Assembly (NCBI RefSeq): GCF_019393635.1 | Contig: NC_057862.1 | Coordinates: 268,288,441 to 268,352,440 of the forward strand | Origin: Dromiciops gliroides | Lineage: Eukaryota; Chordata; Mammalia; Microbiotheria; Microbiotheriidae | Length of the DNA stretch: 64,000 nucleotides | Direction of reading: 5' to 3' | Shown here: positions 22,818 through 36,900 of the stretch, in pieces | Position numbering within the stretch: the first letter of the stretch is position 1 | How the letters are laid out: the number at the start of each line of letters is the position of its first letter | The notes under the pieces: model-generated | The model's database searches: none | Told to the model about the DNA's origin: nothing | Seen by the model: only the letters and a program-made list of their open reading frames with translations | Translations under genes and position numbers: made by a program

Positions 22818-23270
22818 CAATCACTGTTTATTGTAGATATCTTTTTTGTTTACTCATTATTCCAGCCTTAATTTCTGAATTGGGATTTTGAGTTAAGGCA
22901 CACTTCTGGAGAGGATGGTAGGGTCATGTTTACCCCTAATCTGTTTTATCTAGACTGTTTTCCCTGGATATCGAGTGCTGCATTTTTAAAGGATCTCAGA
23001 GGGAACTCAGGTCAGGAAATTGTTTAGGTGTGCTTTAAGTGGCATCATCTAGGACATAGTCTGATTGCTCCTTTCCTAGTTTGAGCTCTGCAGAGCCTTT
23101 GACCTTGGTTTGGAACTGAGCGACACAACCAAAGGCTTACCCTTGGTTGTAGCTGCAGTAGTTGTAGGCCACAACCCTAGTCTATAATCTGAAGTCATGA
23201 TAATGTCCTTCCTTATAAGGGCTGTTCCACTCAATGGCTAAGGGGGTGGGGATGGGGAGAAGTCAGATTG
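22818..23270. other. Stretch without a recognised gene
   Basis: No repeat family recognised with confidence. Contains a 31-base word (22976-23006) found again at 27107-27137. Confidence 0.4.
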
Positions 23271-23274
23271 TAAG

Positions 23275-23520
23275 AAAAGGGATGGGGAAAAGCCTTTATT
23301 AAACATCTATGTACCAGGCACTGTGTTAAACACTTTACAAATCTCATTTGATTCTCACAACCTTGGGAGGTAGGTGCTTTTATGATTTCCATTTTGCAGT
23401 TGAGGAAACTTAGAGGTAAAGTGATGATCATCGTTACAAAGATAGTGTCTGAGGCCATATTTGAACTTGGGTCTTTCTGATTCCAGATCTAGCACTACAT
23501 TATCTAGCTGACTCTCAATT
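23275..23520 (-). mobile_element. MIR-family SINE
   Basis: GTACCAGGCACTGTGTTAAA, CTCATTTGATTCTCACAACC, CATTTTGCAGTTGAGGAAAC, TGAGGCCATATTTGAACTTG in reverse MIR order. Confidence 0.85.
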
Positions 23521-23579
23521 GGAAGCAGTGCTAATGGTCTAGTTGGGTGGGGTTCCACTATTCATGAGCTTGTAGGCTG

Positions 23580-24200
23580 TCCCTATTGTGTGATTGAGAA
23601 AACAGAGTTGACAAGATTTGGTAACTTTTTGGACACAGCGAAGAGAGTATTGAAGGGTGAGGAATTTATGACTTGGTTACAAACCTACATGACAGAAAGA
23701 ATAGTGGTGCCTTCAACTGAAATAAAGAAATTAGGAAGAGGGATTAGTTTAAGGGAAAAGATAATTGATTGTTTTGGACAGATAAGACAGGAGTTTTTTA
23801 TGTTGAGGATGATCATTTTCAGGGCTCTGTCCTGGGACCAAGAATTGGAAGTAATAGAGTCCCGTAGTTCCAGAAGAGATTAGCTACAATACAACAGGGC
23901 AAGTGGTTTAAGAGTTGAGTACAATGCAAAATTGAACTGATTAAAGAATTAAAAGTCAGAAGAAAGTGAAGCTAGTAAAGAGAGGTGGTGATAACCTGGG
24001 CAAAATAGGTAATGTATGGAGTTACTGGTGTTTGTTGTGAGAACAGAGAACAGGTTTAGGAAGAGTGAGGCACAGGGAGAGCTGGAAGGAGGTTATGAAT
24101 TTCAGACTTACGGATTGTTAAGATAGAGCACTTTTGGGCAATGAGACCATCCCTGTGTATAGTTGAAGTAGAATCGAGAAGGTTGATGAACTAGGAAGTC
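23580..24200 (-). mobile_element. L2 (CR1-clade) LINE fragment
   Basis: Its middle (AGTGGTGCCTTCAACTGAAA, AAATTAGGAAGAGGGATTAG) is a diverged copy of the reversed L2 sequence also seen at 37500-37560. A 97-codon plus-strand ORF here is a shadow of the LINE. Confidence 0.65.
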
Positions 24201-24261
24201 CTTATCCTTCTAACATAAGAGCAAGGCTTTAAACAAATATGATCCAGGTACTGAACTACTT

Positions 24262-24960
24262 GAAAAAGGAGGAAGAGGTTTCTGGCTGAGATGGTTTCCT
24301 GACAGTCAGATTCCCAAACAACTGCTCCACCAAAAGCCTGAAATTCACAACAGACTGAATCATAATCAAGAAAGCCAATAAGAAATTAGAGAAAGTGACT
24401 TCTTGACCCACCCCTCCTCCCAGAAATGCATAAAGGACTACCCAGAAGCCCACAAGCAACAGGAAAAGAAACTTCCAGCAAAATGGGCACCAACAAATCT
24501 AGTGATAGCACAGGCAAACAAGTCATTAAAGCCAGAGTCATGTGTAACCTGTAAGGCTCTGTCTAAAAGCAAAAGAGCAGAGGGCTCCCATTAGAAAGCT
24601 CCAGAAGGGTCAGAAATCCTTAGAAAGGTGAGAAAAATGCTGGGGAACTACAAACACCACAGTGGTGTGAAAGCAGTCAGGGATAGCCCAGGCCAAGGGG
24701 TTCTGAGATCAGTCTATGAGATATTATAAAGGGTCCCTCCGAAACCCAAAGATTCAGGGGGAGTCTAGTTTTGAGAGATGGAGGTCAGCATAAGAACCCA
24801 GGATCAAACTAGGTGGCCTGTCCAAAAGCACAGCAGGGGGGCAAAGCCTCATCCTTGCAGAAAGCCCCAGTTCAGGAAATGAAATTCCACTTAGGTTTTA
24901 AGGTCTGGGCCCTAATTGGCCAGCTCCCCTCTTACCATCCCCCTCCCCCCCCCCTTATAT
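24262..24960 (+). mobile_element. Possible L1 5' UTR fragment
   Basis: Begins GGTTTCTGGCTGAGATGGTTTCC, like an L1 5' end (GGCCAAGATGGC), followed by GC-richer, A/G-rich sequence without genes. The family is uncertain. Confidence 0.35.
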
Positions 24961-25085
24961 AGACATTAACTCCCCCTATAGAATATAAATTCCTTGTCGG
25001 GAGAGACTATTTCTCACTTTTGTCTGTCTTTCAGTGTCTGGAACAGAGCAAGTGCTTAAAAAAATGTTTATAAATTCCCCTATCA
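24961..25085 (+). mobile_element. L2/L3 3'-end fragment
   Basis: AATATAAATTCCTTGTCGGG ... GTGTCTGGAACAGAGCAAGT follows the L2/L3 3' end pattern. Confidence 0.6.
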
Positions 25086-25202
25086 TTAGAGGAATTCTTA
25101 AATAGATGAGATCACAAGATCATTTGAGTATTTGAGAAAAAATGGTATTTGAGTTATTTCAAGTACTTCACTGATATTTAGAGCTTGAGCATTTTTTTCT
25201 TT

Positions 25203-25360
25203 TCTTTCTTTTTTTTTTTTTTTAAGTGAGGCAATTGGGGTTAAGTGACTTGCCCAGAGTCACACAGCTAGCAAGTGTTAAGTGTCTGAGGCCGGATTTG
25301 AACTCAGGTACTACTGACTCCAGGGCTGGTGCTCTATCCACTGTGTCACCTAGCTGCCCC
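25203..25360 (-). mobile_element. tRNA-derived marsupial SINE
   Basis: Reverse copy; TTGAGCATTTTTTTC on both sides (about 25186 and 25362). Confidence 0.92.
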
Positions 25361-25453
25361 TTTGAGCATTTTTTTCATGTTATTAGTGGCAGTGTAAAAG
25401 GAGAGTATAGAACATATGGGCAAAAAAAACCCTTGGAGACCTTAATATTAAAG

Positions 25454-25541
25454 AAGTGTTAAGTGTCTGAGGCCATATTTGAACTCAGGTACTCCTGACT
25501 CCAGGGCTGGTGCTCTATCCACTGCGCCACCTAGCTGCCCC
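25454..25541 (-). mobile_element. Partial SINE (5' half only)
   Basis: AAGTGTTAAGTGTCTGAGGCC to CTAGCTGCCCC; lacks the tail half of the full copy 95 bases upstream. Confidence 0.85.
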
Positions 25542-25544
25542 AAC

Positions 25545-27499
25545 AACTTATTTAAAAAAAAAACCAAACTAGGGAATGAAGGAGTGTACAGAACCACATG
25601 TTAATTGATTTTGAATGAGAATAATGGTAGGGAAATTAGAAGAAATGAATTTTGGAGGGAAGATGATGAATTCATAGCGGGAAATTTAGGCAGGCATAAA
25701 CATGGGAATGGAACTCATTGGTGTTAATGGAGTTGTAGATCAGAATTAGTTTTCCTGAACAATGCCTTCTTTTAAAATCAAGAAAGTGAACTTTTAAATG
25801 ATACCAATCTGAGACCTAATGTAAGTACATGTAAACATGGTTAGTAATACCATGTGCATACTGCTAGTGGCAGAGCCTATCTCCTTCAAATATTTTAAGC
25901 ATTTATATGAAATTTTGATGACTATATGACTATCACTCATATTTTATATTTTAAGACTGACCCCATTATTCTCCTATTGTTAAAAACTTTTCTAAGATCT
26001 GTGATTTTATCATCACAGTATGGAGATTCTGAATGTCTATCTTACGTCAGTAACTTTACTCACAACAGCTACATTTAGACACCACCTATATCTGAGATTT
26101 CTAAAAATGTCACAAACACTGCTTCTATAGCTCCTAGCTACAGTACACTATAAGTAGCTGTAGAATAATGACTTGTCAGATAAGCTAGTAAAATAACTCT
26201 AGTGTGACCAAACTGTAGGTTGGCCTCTGTCTTTGCACTGCCCATAGTTGCTGTTCTACCTAGACTGGAGATCTGGAGTTCATCACACTACCATAGGAAC
26301 TCTGGAGGCTGAATGCTTTAGTGGTGGTGGCCAAGTAAGCACTAGTGTTGTTAAGTAAAAGATTTCCCTAGAAATTAGAAGCTACATCAATAGCAGAGAC
26401 CAGGACACATAATCTTCCTTCCTCTTAAATCAAAATGTTTCTTTCCACCACTTGAAGAAATCTGCACAGCTGCCTTAGCCTTGATTTCTTTTTTTCATTG
26501 CTTCCTGGTGAGGCTGACAGCTGATAGTCCTTCCTTCTGCTCTGTCAAAACGCCTATTTTTGGATATTAATGATGCCAATGTAGTATAGTGGAGAGTGTT
26601 AGATATATCAGAGGACTTGGGTTCAGATTCTGACTCTGCTATTTACTGCATGACTTTAGACAAAATTACTTAACCTTTCCAGGCCTCAGTTTCCTTATCT
26701 GTAAAAGGAGTGGGGTGGAAGTAAAAACCTACTATGGTTCTTTTGTCTTGTACTTTTAGTCACTAATGCTGGAATAGTAGTTTAGGGCCTAGCAAGAGGA
26801 AGTACTGCCAATTAGCATGGAATTCAATATTCTAAATGCTAGGTCTAATTTCAACTTTTTTTTTTCTCTGAGCTATTATTTTCAGAAGCTTGATTATTCT
26901 CTAATTTGAGAGTCAATCTTCAGAAGCCCAGTAAGTTCCAAAATATGGTTCATTCTCTAAACTTCTTTTCAAGTAATTTAAATGAAATACTTTATGAATG
27001 TGCAATCAAGTAGAAGGGGTTCCTAAAGTCGTGATGCTGACATAAACTAGCTCTGGGGCTCTGGGGCCCAGGCACGGATTACTGATTATAAACTGCTGAA
27101 TACCTTTGCTGCATTTTTAAAGGATCTCAGAGGGAACCTACCTACCTTTGGTAGGTAGAGTTTCCTTATTAGGAGTCCAGGCTCCACCATATCCCTAAAT
27201 GTTTTATAAATTAGTTAAACTTGTTTTTGTTTTTTTGAGCTTGATGACCATAGAACTCTTTCTTGATTTCATGTGTCATGGATCACACAATGATGTTATA
27301 GTAATACCAGGTTAAGAAACATCCAAACTAGGTGCTGAATAGTGAGAATAATTGATCCCCATCCAAATTATAATTATATAAAATATGGTCATTGGTTCTC
27401 CAATCCAAAACAAATATATAGTGTGAATGTGAAAAATCTGAAAGTGACAGTTTTGCTGGGTTCGTTATTGATAGCATTGTTTGGGACTTAGCTGTAAAT
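25545..27499. other. Long stretch with little recognised
   Basis: AT-rich, no convincing coding frame. Holds one MIR (26575-26735) and the second copy of a 31-base word at 27107-27137. Could be unique sequence downstream of the methyltransferase-like gene. Confidence 0.5.
26575..26735 (+). mobile_element. MIR-family SINE
   Basis: GTAGTATAGTGGAGAGTG, GACTTGGGTTCAGATTCTGA, CAGGCCTCAGTTTCCTTATC in MIR order. Confidence 0.85.
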
Positions 27500-27847
27500 G
27501 AGGTACACTGTTAAAGGTTTTTTAAATTAAAATTTAATAGGAACTATATAGGATCTCTCAAAATAATGCATTCATTTATGCAGTTAAAAACTTCAATAAG
27601 GGATAGTGGAGTTTAAATAAACTTAACCTGCACTAAGATTTTTAGGATACCCTGTTATGTCATTTCTAAGTGTTACAAAATTGTGGAATTTGAGTGTAGA
27701 ATGGTCATTTTCTCAAATTTTAACTTTGTCTATAGAATTAGCTGCTAAAGAACTGCATATATTTTTATCAGGTTAAAGGAAGTCAAACTATAAATAAACA
27801 TTTTAAGTATCACACATATTAAAAAATAAAATAATTCAATCTTAATT
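27500..27847 (-). other. Probable 3' UTR of the methyltransferase-like gene
   Basis: AT-rich sequence after the stop with no recognised repeat. The only poly(A)-signal-like hexamer close by is ATTAAA at 27533-27538 (minus strand), so an end near 27510 is possible. The real end could lie further down. Confidence 0.35.
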
Positions 27848-27964
27848 CTAAAGAATCTTATACAAATGAATTTGTTCAAGTGCTTCTCTATCAATGTCTT
27901 TTTCTGGATATAGATCATAGTTCAACTGTATTTCTTCAACCCACTGGTTCAGAGGTATAGCCAC
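27848..27964 (-). CDS. Methyltransferase-like gene, last coding exon 8
   Basis: 117 bases, residues 264-301 and the TAG stop (27848-27850). Starts [20 protein letters not shown] and ends EQIHLYKIL. Acceptor GTTATTTTCAG. No AATAAA is seen on the minus strand in the next 300 bases; an ATTAAA variant lies at 27533-27538. Confidence 0.92.
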   Translation of the reverse strand: MAIPLNQWVEEIQLNYDLYPEKDIDREALEQIHLYKIL

Positions 27965-30900
27965 CTGAAAATAACAACAAAGACAAAGCTGTATAAACAA
28001 AAAATCGTGGGGAAAAAAATCTTTTTTCTAGGAATTTTAAGAACTTATAACAACAGAGAAATTGAGAACAATAGATCACATTATAAGTTAGAATCAGATT
28101 TTACACACATTAATATATCTTGAAGGAGTTTATATACTTACCTTGATTAAGGTGTTTGTTAGAAATAAGCTTAAATTAAAATAATTTTTTTGGAACCATC
28201 ATGAGATCAGAACAAAGAAAAAATGAAACATTCAGAGTAAAAACCACAAAACACCCAGGTGCATTAAACCAAATTTGAATGCTTTAAATATATATATTAA
28301 ATATACACAGGCGTCATCTACCCTATGAGAACTTTCCTGAGCTCCCAATTTGTTAGCACTTTCAGACCTGAAAATATTTTTTAATTACTTATTTATGTAT
28401 ATATTGTATATGCTTAATCGAATGTAAGCTCCTTGAGGACAGGAATTATTTTGGGGTTTTTTTTTTTGTCCTTGTGCTAATAATAGCCCAGTGCCTTGTA
28501 CGTAGAAGGCACTAAAAACACTTTTTGAATGGAACTGTTTAAGTAGCAAAGAAATAGAATTGTGTATAGTTTACTTTCCTAAGTCATTTCTAACCGGAGG
28601 TGAGGGTAGAGCGTTTGGGGGGGGGGGGGTTTGACTCACAGGTTTATGGACTTCTGATGGAAGTCATTATTTTACTAAGTGATAGTACCACTAAATGGCT
28701 TTTTATTTTAACCTGATTTTTGATTTCATCTACATGGGGACCTCACATTAAGGAACTTTACCACTAAAGATCTTTATCTTCTCTGAAATTTATAGTCTTA
28801 AAGAGAGTTTTCTGAGGCACTGAGATGTGAAGTGATTTACCCAGGGGCATGAGCCAGCTCTGTCCAATACTCTGAGTTGTCAAACTCAAATAGAACAATC
28901 GTGGGCCACATTATGACTTAGAAAACCACAAATAAACATTATCTATATTGTATTATACTTTTATTTGTTTTGTTCAATATTTCCTAGTTACATTTTAATC
29001 TAATTCTAAGACACTCAGAAGTTTTGTTCCTTTACCATTAAATAATTTTGAAAAAACAATAATTATAAAGCATAGAGATTTTATATATTATAAAATGACA
29101 TAAGGGTTTGTGTAATTTAAGATTCTAAATGTGGATTCTAATCTGTTCCCCGAGTTCTGGGGGAAACTGACTAAAATCACTGATAAAACGAGTTTAGGTT
29201 TTTAAGGGTTTATTGAAAAATAGAAAGAAAAAGATTGAGAACAGAATTCCAACAGCCTGGAATTCCTATCTTTCCAACAGCCTGGAATTCCTATCTTTCC
29301 TCAAATTTCCTGTGAAGTCCTCTGCTGCCACCACCACCATCAAGTCAGGAACCCAAAAGAGGGAGAGCTCTCTGCGCAGGCTCTCTTTCCTCCTTCCTGT
29401 CTCCTCAAGTTGATTGGCTGGTAGCCTTGATAGACAGCACCCATGAGCAAACGTTATTTCCTGATGCCAAGGAAAAGCCACACGGCCTTGCCCTCTGAGG
29501 CATTTTCCCCATGGCAGAGCTTTCCCACAGCAAGTCTCCAGTAGGTGGCATCATTCCAATCATTATAGGTTCAAGTAGTTAATCTGGCTTCAGTGGTTTT
29601 ATTTCAACGTAAAACTTAGGTATTAAAAACTGACAGCAGGGGGCAGCTAGGTGGTGCAGTGGATAAAGCACTGGCCCTGGATTCAGGAGGACCTGAGTTC
29701 AAATTCGGCCTCAGACACTTGACACTTAACTAGCTGTGTGACCATGGGCAAGTCACTTAACCCCAATTGCATCAGCAAAAAAAAAAAAAAATTGGCAGTG
29801 CATATAAATGGTGAAGACGTTGCTAAAGCAAATGATGATGATAGTTCTCTGCGTAAAAGTGCAAGAGTGCCTTTCACCTGAGGATCTCAAAGGCCTTTAT
29901 AAATATTAATTAAACAATGTATCTATTATGGGTCAAATTTATTGTTAAATATCATTCTTGTTTTATACATAGTGCAACTGAGGCAGAAAGAAGTTAAGTG
30001 GTTTATCTAAGATTTAAAAGTAGGATTCAGAGGTCTAGTCTGCTTTAATCCCAAGTAATCCTGAACCTTCTATGATACTATGGAAAATTATGATTTGTAT
30101 ACATTCTAAATTTTTTTATATCATTCACTACTGCCATCAGCTTCAAACTCTATCAATGAAAGCCTAAAAATCCAGGGGGAGAAATTTATGTTAAGGTTAG
30201 GATTCATACCAACCTCAAGGCAATGCTTCAACCACAAGGTTATATTGATCTGTCACCATGTTCAGACTGAATGTAAATAGAATTTTGAAACAATTATTAT
30301 ATAAAAAATGAGTATTTAGGGTTTAAAAAACCAAAATGTTGACAAACCTGTAGATTTGAGAGAGATTCTTTAAGACTCGGGACTGTTACCAATAAGGTTC
30401 CCTTTTTCCTCACATTATGGCTGATATATTCCCAGGCTCTGAAATATATTAAAAAATGTTTTTTCTATAAAAAGGTCATTAGATTAGTAATAATTTGAAA
30501 ATGATATTATGACACAAAGTAAAAATACAGAAAATGTGGGGACCAAGACTTGAGCTACTTTATCAGTTCATGGTAGACTCTAAATTTATTCTTTCAAAAA
30601 GAAATACATAAATTTTTGCTTTATTATTGTATTATTTGCTTTAATATTCATGTTTTCTATTGAGATAGTCAATAAACATTTTTTAAAGCATCTTCTATGT
30701 GTTAGACATTGTGCTAAATGCAAAGGATACAAACAGAGGCAAAATATAGTCCTCATTCTCAGGAAGCTCATAGTCTAATGGAGACAACATGCAAAAAACC
30801 CCTATGCTATGTACAGGACAAATGGAAATAATCAACAGAGAGAGTGCACTAGAATTAACGAGGTTTGGGAAAACCTTCCTGTAGAAGGTGGAATTTTAAG

Positions 30901-33900
30901 TAAGACTTGAAGGAAACCTGAAAAAGCTAGGAAGCAGAGATAGGAAGAACATTTCTGGAATGGGAGAAAGCCACTGAAGATTTGAAAGGTTTGGAGGGGA
31001 AGAAAGTTATGAAGGACTCTGAAAGCCAAACTTGCTTTTTTGCCTTTTGTAGTTTAGCTTTTCATAAAGGCCATCTATAATGGGTACCTCTATTTCTCTC
31101 CTCTCAATCTCTCTCTTTTTTTTTGGTGGGGCAAAGAGGGTTAAGTGACTTGCCCAAGGTCACACAGCTAGCAAGTGTCAAGTGTCTGAAGCTGGATTTG
31201 AACTCAGGTCCTCTGGAATCCAGGGCCAGTGCTTTATCCACTGCACCACCTAGCTGCCCCCTCTCAATCTCTTCTTAAATTAACCCCTTACAATCAGGCT
31301 TCTGGTCTTATCATTCTACTAATTCTGTTCTCTCCAAAGTTGCTAATGATCTCTTAGTTGTCAAATCCAGTGGCCTTTTCTCAATCCTCATTCTCCTTGA
31401 CCTCTATACCCTCTGATGCTATTCTTCATTCCCTCCTCAATACTCTCTTCTTTAAGTTTGCAGCACACCAACCACTCCTGGTTCTCTTCCCACCTACCTA
31501 ACCATTCCTTCTCGTCTCTTTTGATGCATCCTCATCCAGATCACACCCTCTACCTATATTAGATATTCCTCAGGGTTCTGTACTGAGTTGTCTTTTCTTC
31601 TTCTACTACTTCAGTTGGTGATCTCATCAGCTCTGATGGATTTAATTGTCATCTCTCTGCTGATGATTCTCAAACTAGTTATTTTGCCCTAATTTCTCTG
31701 TGGACCTCTATTCTCACATCTCCAACTGCCCTTCAGACCTCTCAAACTGAATGCCCAGTAGACATTCTAAACTCAACATGCTTAAAACAGAACTCATTTT
31801 CACCCTAAACCCTCCCTCCCTCTTATTTTCCCTAGTACTGTAGGGGTAAACACCATCCTCCAAGTTCCTCAGGTTTGCTACCTAGGAGTCATTCTGGATT
31901 CTTCACTATCTCTCACCTCCACTGTAACTGTTAATTTCACCTTTGCAAAATTTCTTGAATATGACCTCTTCTCTCATTTGAAATTCCCACCAATCTAGTA
32001 GAGGCCTTCATCACCTTGCAACTACACTATTGCAATAGCATGGGGTGGGTCTGCCTGCCTCATGTCTCTTTCCACTCCAATCTATCTTCCAGTCAGCTGC
32101 CAAAGTGATTTTCCTAAAGCACTGGTCTGACCATATCACCCTTCTATTCAATAAACTATAGTGGCTTCCTATAGCCTCCAGGAACAAATACAAAATGTTC
32201 TGCTTGGCATTCAAAGCCCTTCATAATCCAGCCTCCTCCTACCTTTCCATTCTTTTTACCCCTTACTCTGAACATGTATTTTTCAATCTGGTGACAGTGG
32301 CTCTCTGGCTGTTCCATAAACAAGACACTTCATCTCTCAGCTTTGGGCATTTTCTCTGTATCCAGAATGTTCTTCCTCCTCCACTAACTAATGACATTCC
32401 TGGTTTCCTTTAAGTGTCAACTAAAATCCCACCTTCTACAGGAAGTCTTCCCCAACCACTTTTATTTTGTTTGTTTTTTGGTTGTTGTTTTTTTTTTTTT
32501 TTTTGTGGGGCAACGAGGGTTAAGTGACTTGCCCAGGGTCACACAGCTAGTAAGTGTCAAGTGTCTGAGGCTGGATTTGATTTCAGGTCCTCCTGAATCC
32601 AAGGCCAGTGCTTTATCCACTGCGCCACCTAGCTGCACCCCGCCCCCCAACCACTTTTAATTCCAGTGCCTTCCCTTTATTAATTATCTCTTCTTTATCC
32701 CACATATATCTTGCTTTATTTGTTTTTTATGTTGTCTCCCCCCCCCCTTAGATTATGAGTTCTTTGAGGGCAGGGATAGCCTTTTGCTTCTTTGTATCCT
32801 ACCCCCCCTGCCAATAGTTCTCAGTGGGAGGGGAGAGGTAGTAGTTGGAGGTATGGGGAAGAGACAGATTTTTTGCTGTTTGAAAAAATATATATAAATA
32901 CAAAAAACCCAAATGAGAACAATAAAGGAAAAGATGAGAAAAGAAATGAAAGCTATGGAAGAGATTTTGGAATACCATATTCCAAAAGGCCAAAGATCTA
33001 GGTTTACAAACGAGAATATCAAACCAAAAAACTGATCAGAATTCTACAGAGGAACAAATGGCTCTTAAATGAAATAGAGGACTTCCAAGCATTCCTGATG
33101 AAAAAATGAAAGCTGAATAGAGGTGTCTAGGTGGATAGAGCACTGGGCCTGGAGTCAGGAAGACCTGAGTTCAAATCTAACCTCAACCATTTACTAGCTT
33201 TGTGACTCTGGGCAAGTCACTTAACCTCTGCCTCAGTTTCCTTATCTGTAAAGTAGGGATAATAATAGCATCTACCTCCCAAGGTTATGAGTTTAAATGA
33301 TATAATAATTGTAAAGTGCTTGGTACAGTACCTGGTACACTGAGAAAAAGAACTATTAAATAACCAATTTTTTCCCTTCCTATTTCCTCATTCTCTACAT
33401 TAAAACAATGGAAGACCACAATTTACCCTTCCAGGCAAATCTAACCAATAAATAAACAAAAAAAAGAAATGAAGGACAAGAAAGCAATTTACATTCACTA
33501 AAGGGCTTTTGAAACAAAGAATAAAAATTAATTAGAAACTAAATAATTTAATATCAAAGAATGGGTAGCTCAAAGAAGAAATCATAGAAACAATAATTTC
33601 TTTAAAGATAATGATAATTAGGTAACACACCAAAAATTGCACAATGTGGTTAAAGCAGTATTTAGGGGAAATTTTCTATCTTAAACTTTTTTTATTAATA
33701 AAAGAGAAAAAGCAGACCAATCAATTTGGCATGCAACTAAAAGAATTAGAAAACCAAGAAAGCAGTCTGGCAGAAATGAGGTATAGCTCAATTTAGACAT
33801 AAAAGATATCATAAATTACAGAAGCATGGAAGAAATTAACAGTTAGATTCATGGCTTGTGGGAGAATTCTTGACAAAACAAGTGATAGGTTATTAGGGGG

Positions 33901-36900
33901 TAAAATGGACAGTTTTTATTATATAAAATTAAAAAGGTTTTGCACAAACAAAATTAATGCAAATAAAATTAGAAAAGCAATAGTTAAATTGGAAAAAAAT
34001 CTTTGCTTTTCTCTGATCAGCAAGTTTTTCTGATAATGATCTAATTTCTAAGATCACAAAGGGGAAGTGAGTCAAATTTATAAGAATAAGCTATTTCTCA
34101 ATTGATAAATGTTCAAAGGGTCTGAATATGCCATTTTCATAGGAAGAAATCTAAGCTATATTTTATCTAAGAAGTCATTCATTAGCCACATGAAAAAAAT
34201 GATCCAAATCACTGATAATTAGAGAAATTAAAAGTAAAATAACTCTGAAGTACCATCTCACATTCATGGGACTGGAAAAGTTAATAAGAAAAGGAAAATG
34301 ATGAATGCTGGAGGTGCTGTGGGAAAACAGGTCACGTAAAACAAATTTCTGCATTAGCCTATCAAAAAAAAAGGGGGGGGGGTGGTGGCTAGGTGGCGCA
34401 GTGGATAAAGCACTGGCCCTGGATTCAGGAGTACCTGAGTTCAAACCCGGCCTCAGACACTTGACACTTATTAGCTGTGTGACCCTGGGCAAGTCACTTA
34501 ACCCCCGTTGCCCCTCAAAAAAAAAAAAAAAAGGAAAAGAGAGAAGAAAAATATGTTTCAATTTGTACTCTGAGTCCATCAATTCTCTATTTGAAGGTGG
34601 ATAGCATGTTTCATCATGACTCCTTTGGAACTGTGGTTGGATATTGATCAGTTACTGTCTTTCAAATATGATCACCATTACAATTTGTTGTGATTGTATA
34701 AATTATTCTACTGGTTCTACCCAGGTCATATCACACTGCTAGCACTTAAAAATTAGAGGTCCCTAGCCTGAGCTTGAAAGCATCATAAGGACATAAAAGA
34801 CATAAGGTTAGGCCAGATATGTCCCTCTTCCTAACCCCCAGAGGTAAGCAGAGCCCCACTCTGACCAAAAATATTCAGATATGGCTAATGTGGGAATTTC
34901 TTTTGCTAGATTATGTATTTGTGTTAAGAGATTTGGTAATTTAAAAAAATTGCTTAATGAGGGTGGGCAGCAGTGGGAGGTATAGATTAATTAAAAAATT
35001 TGTTACTTGAAAGAAACATTTAAAAAATATTGAGAGAGGCACAGAAATCACACCTGTCTATTCCTTACATATCCAAGTCTGACCTTTCATTTGGTCCAGA
35101 TGCCTTAAATTTATCAAGTGTAACTACTCTTCTACTATTTCCTTAGTTATTTGTTTTATGATAACCAGTATAAAGGTCATTCTCATTGGCAGAGAAAATA
35201 GAAACTAAATAAGGCTTGTGAAGCATTACCTTCCCTCTACTGCCAGGCATCATCATTTTCTCTACCACAAGAAAAGGTTCTATCTCTTCTTTGAGCTCCC
35301 TTTTCCTCATAAATATAGTTTCAAAAAACTCATTAATTCAACAAGCATTCATTATGATATTTCTCTGACACCTAGTTCACAGTGTTAGGTGGTATGTGAT
35401 AAGATTTAAGTCGGTCAGTTGGGCCATCTTCAATGTATGGCAGAAGTTCCTATATTGTTTGTTTAGCATTTGGATACTATTATAAACATCAACAGGATTG
35501 CATTTTACTCTGTGTAAATTGCAAGATCTGTGTCCCATCCCTGCCTGATTTCTAGTAACGGGTTGCTAAGGATGAGCAAAGAACAAATATGCAATTACTT
35601 GACCATTTAAATTCACATTATTAAATTGAGAGTAGAAAAAGGTTGAATTTCTCCTAGTGTCTAAATACCTTCATAATTGCAATACAGATTCTTAGAGAGA
35701 TGCAGTAACAAGATCTTTCAGGGTAGCTTCCAGAATGGCAGCTGTAATGGATGTCTAGTGGAAAGAAAACTAGAGAATTTGATTCTGGTTCAAACTTTGA
35801 CATCATGGATGTTTCTCTGGGTCAAGGGACTCAATTTCCTCTAATGGAAAATAAGGGGGTTAGATAAAAAAGAAAACTTACTGTGGTAAACCAAACTGTT
35901 GGCTACTGATTGGGGAATGTCTGAAGAAATTATGAATGTTATGGCATATTATTGTATTATAAGACATAATGAATAGGAAACACTCAGAAATAGGACAAAA
36001 TGTATGAACTGATGCAAAGTGAAGAAGACAGAGATAAGGGAACAATGAACATAATAATGCAAATGAAAATGATAAGACAGTTGAAGTGCAATGACTAATA
36101 CTGGTTCCAGAAGACTGATGATGGACTGTTAACCCACATTTGGGGTACTTTAGAACATAAGCTTTATCTAAACTATATTTGGAGATTTTCCTGGAGGAAC
36201 TATGGGTAGGGGCAATGAATCAAGACAGAAAGTTCTATTTATAGGATGGTCAAGAGCAAGCCTGATCCAGTGTCTCCAGAATGTGTGGTAGGAACTCTGT
36301 TTCATCCAAGGAGATACATCATGGTCATTGGGGAGGGGAAGGAAGGTGTAAGCAAAAGATGACTAATGTTCTATGTATGGTCAGAGGCTGTCACTGTGTT
36401 GATTGTTTTTTCTTGCCTGTTTTCCTTTATTACAAGGGAGGGTTCTTTTGGAGTATAGTGTATCAGGAAATGATTAAGAAATGAAAAATAAAACTTAAAA
36501 CAAACCAAAACAATGGATTTGGATCTCTTCTAGTGTTGTAAGTATAAATAACCTCCACTTGGTAAATGCCAGTTAAATGAAAGAATGGTTAAAAAAGAAC
36601 CCAATGAGTGCCATGTTTCAAAATCAAGGAAAGGCAAAGTATACATAAGGAGGCAATAAATCATTGTCAAATACTTCTTTCTTGCAACTATGTATAAACA
36701 AGATATATACAAGATAAATTGTGGTAATCTCAAAGGGAAGGCACTAAAATAAAGAACTGGAAGAGACTTCTTTCATATGTAAGACTTTCCCTGAGATTTG
36801 AAGAAGACCTATAAAGGTAGGAGAGGGAGAGACTGTAGGTATAGGAAACAGCCAATAAAAATGCACAGTCTGGAGATGGAAAGTCTTGTTCAAGATGTAG

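Larger units (their letters stand above)
20270..22900 (-). mobile_element. Second antisense L1 stretch (3' UTR and probable ORF1/5' parts)
   Basis: 20275-20460 is the reverse of a marsupial L1 3' UTR (TTTTATTTTCCAAATATATG, CCCCCTCCATTCCC). 21745-22140 has the pyrimidine-rich look of reversed ORF1 coiled-coil coding sequence. It is interrupted by LTRs C2, A4 and A5. Confidence 0.5.

Noticed and set aside
23590-23883. 97-codon plus-strand ORF
   Set aside because: Sequence is a diverged reversed L2 LINE, so the frame is a shadow.
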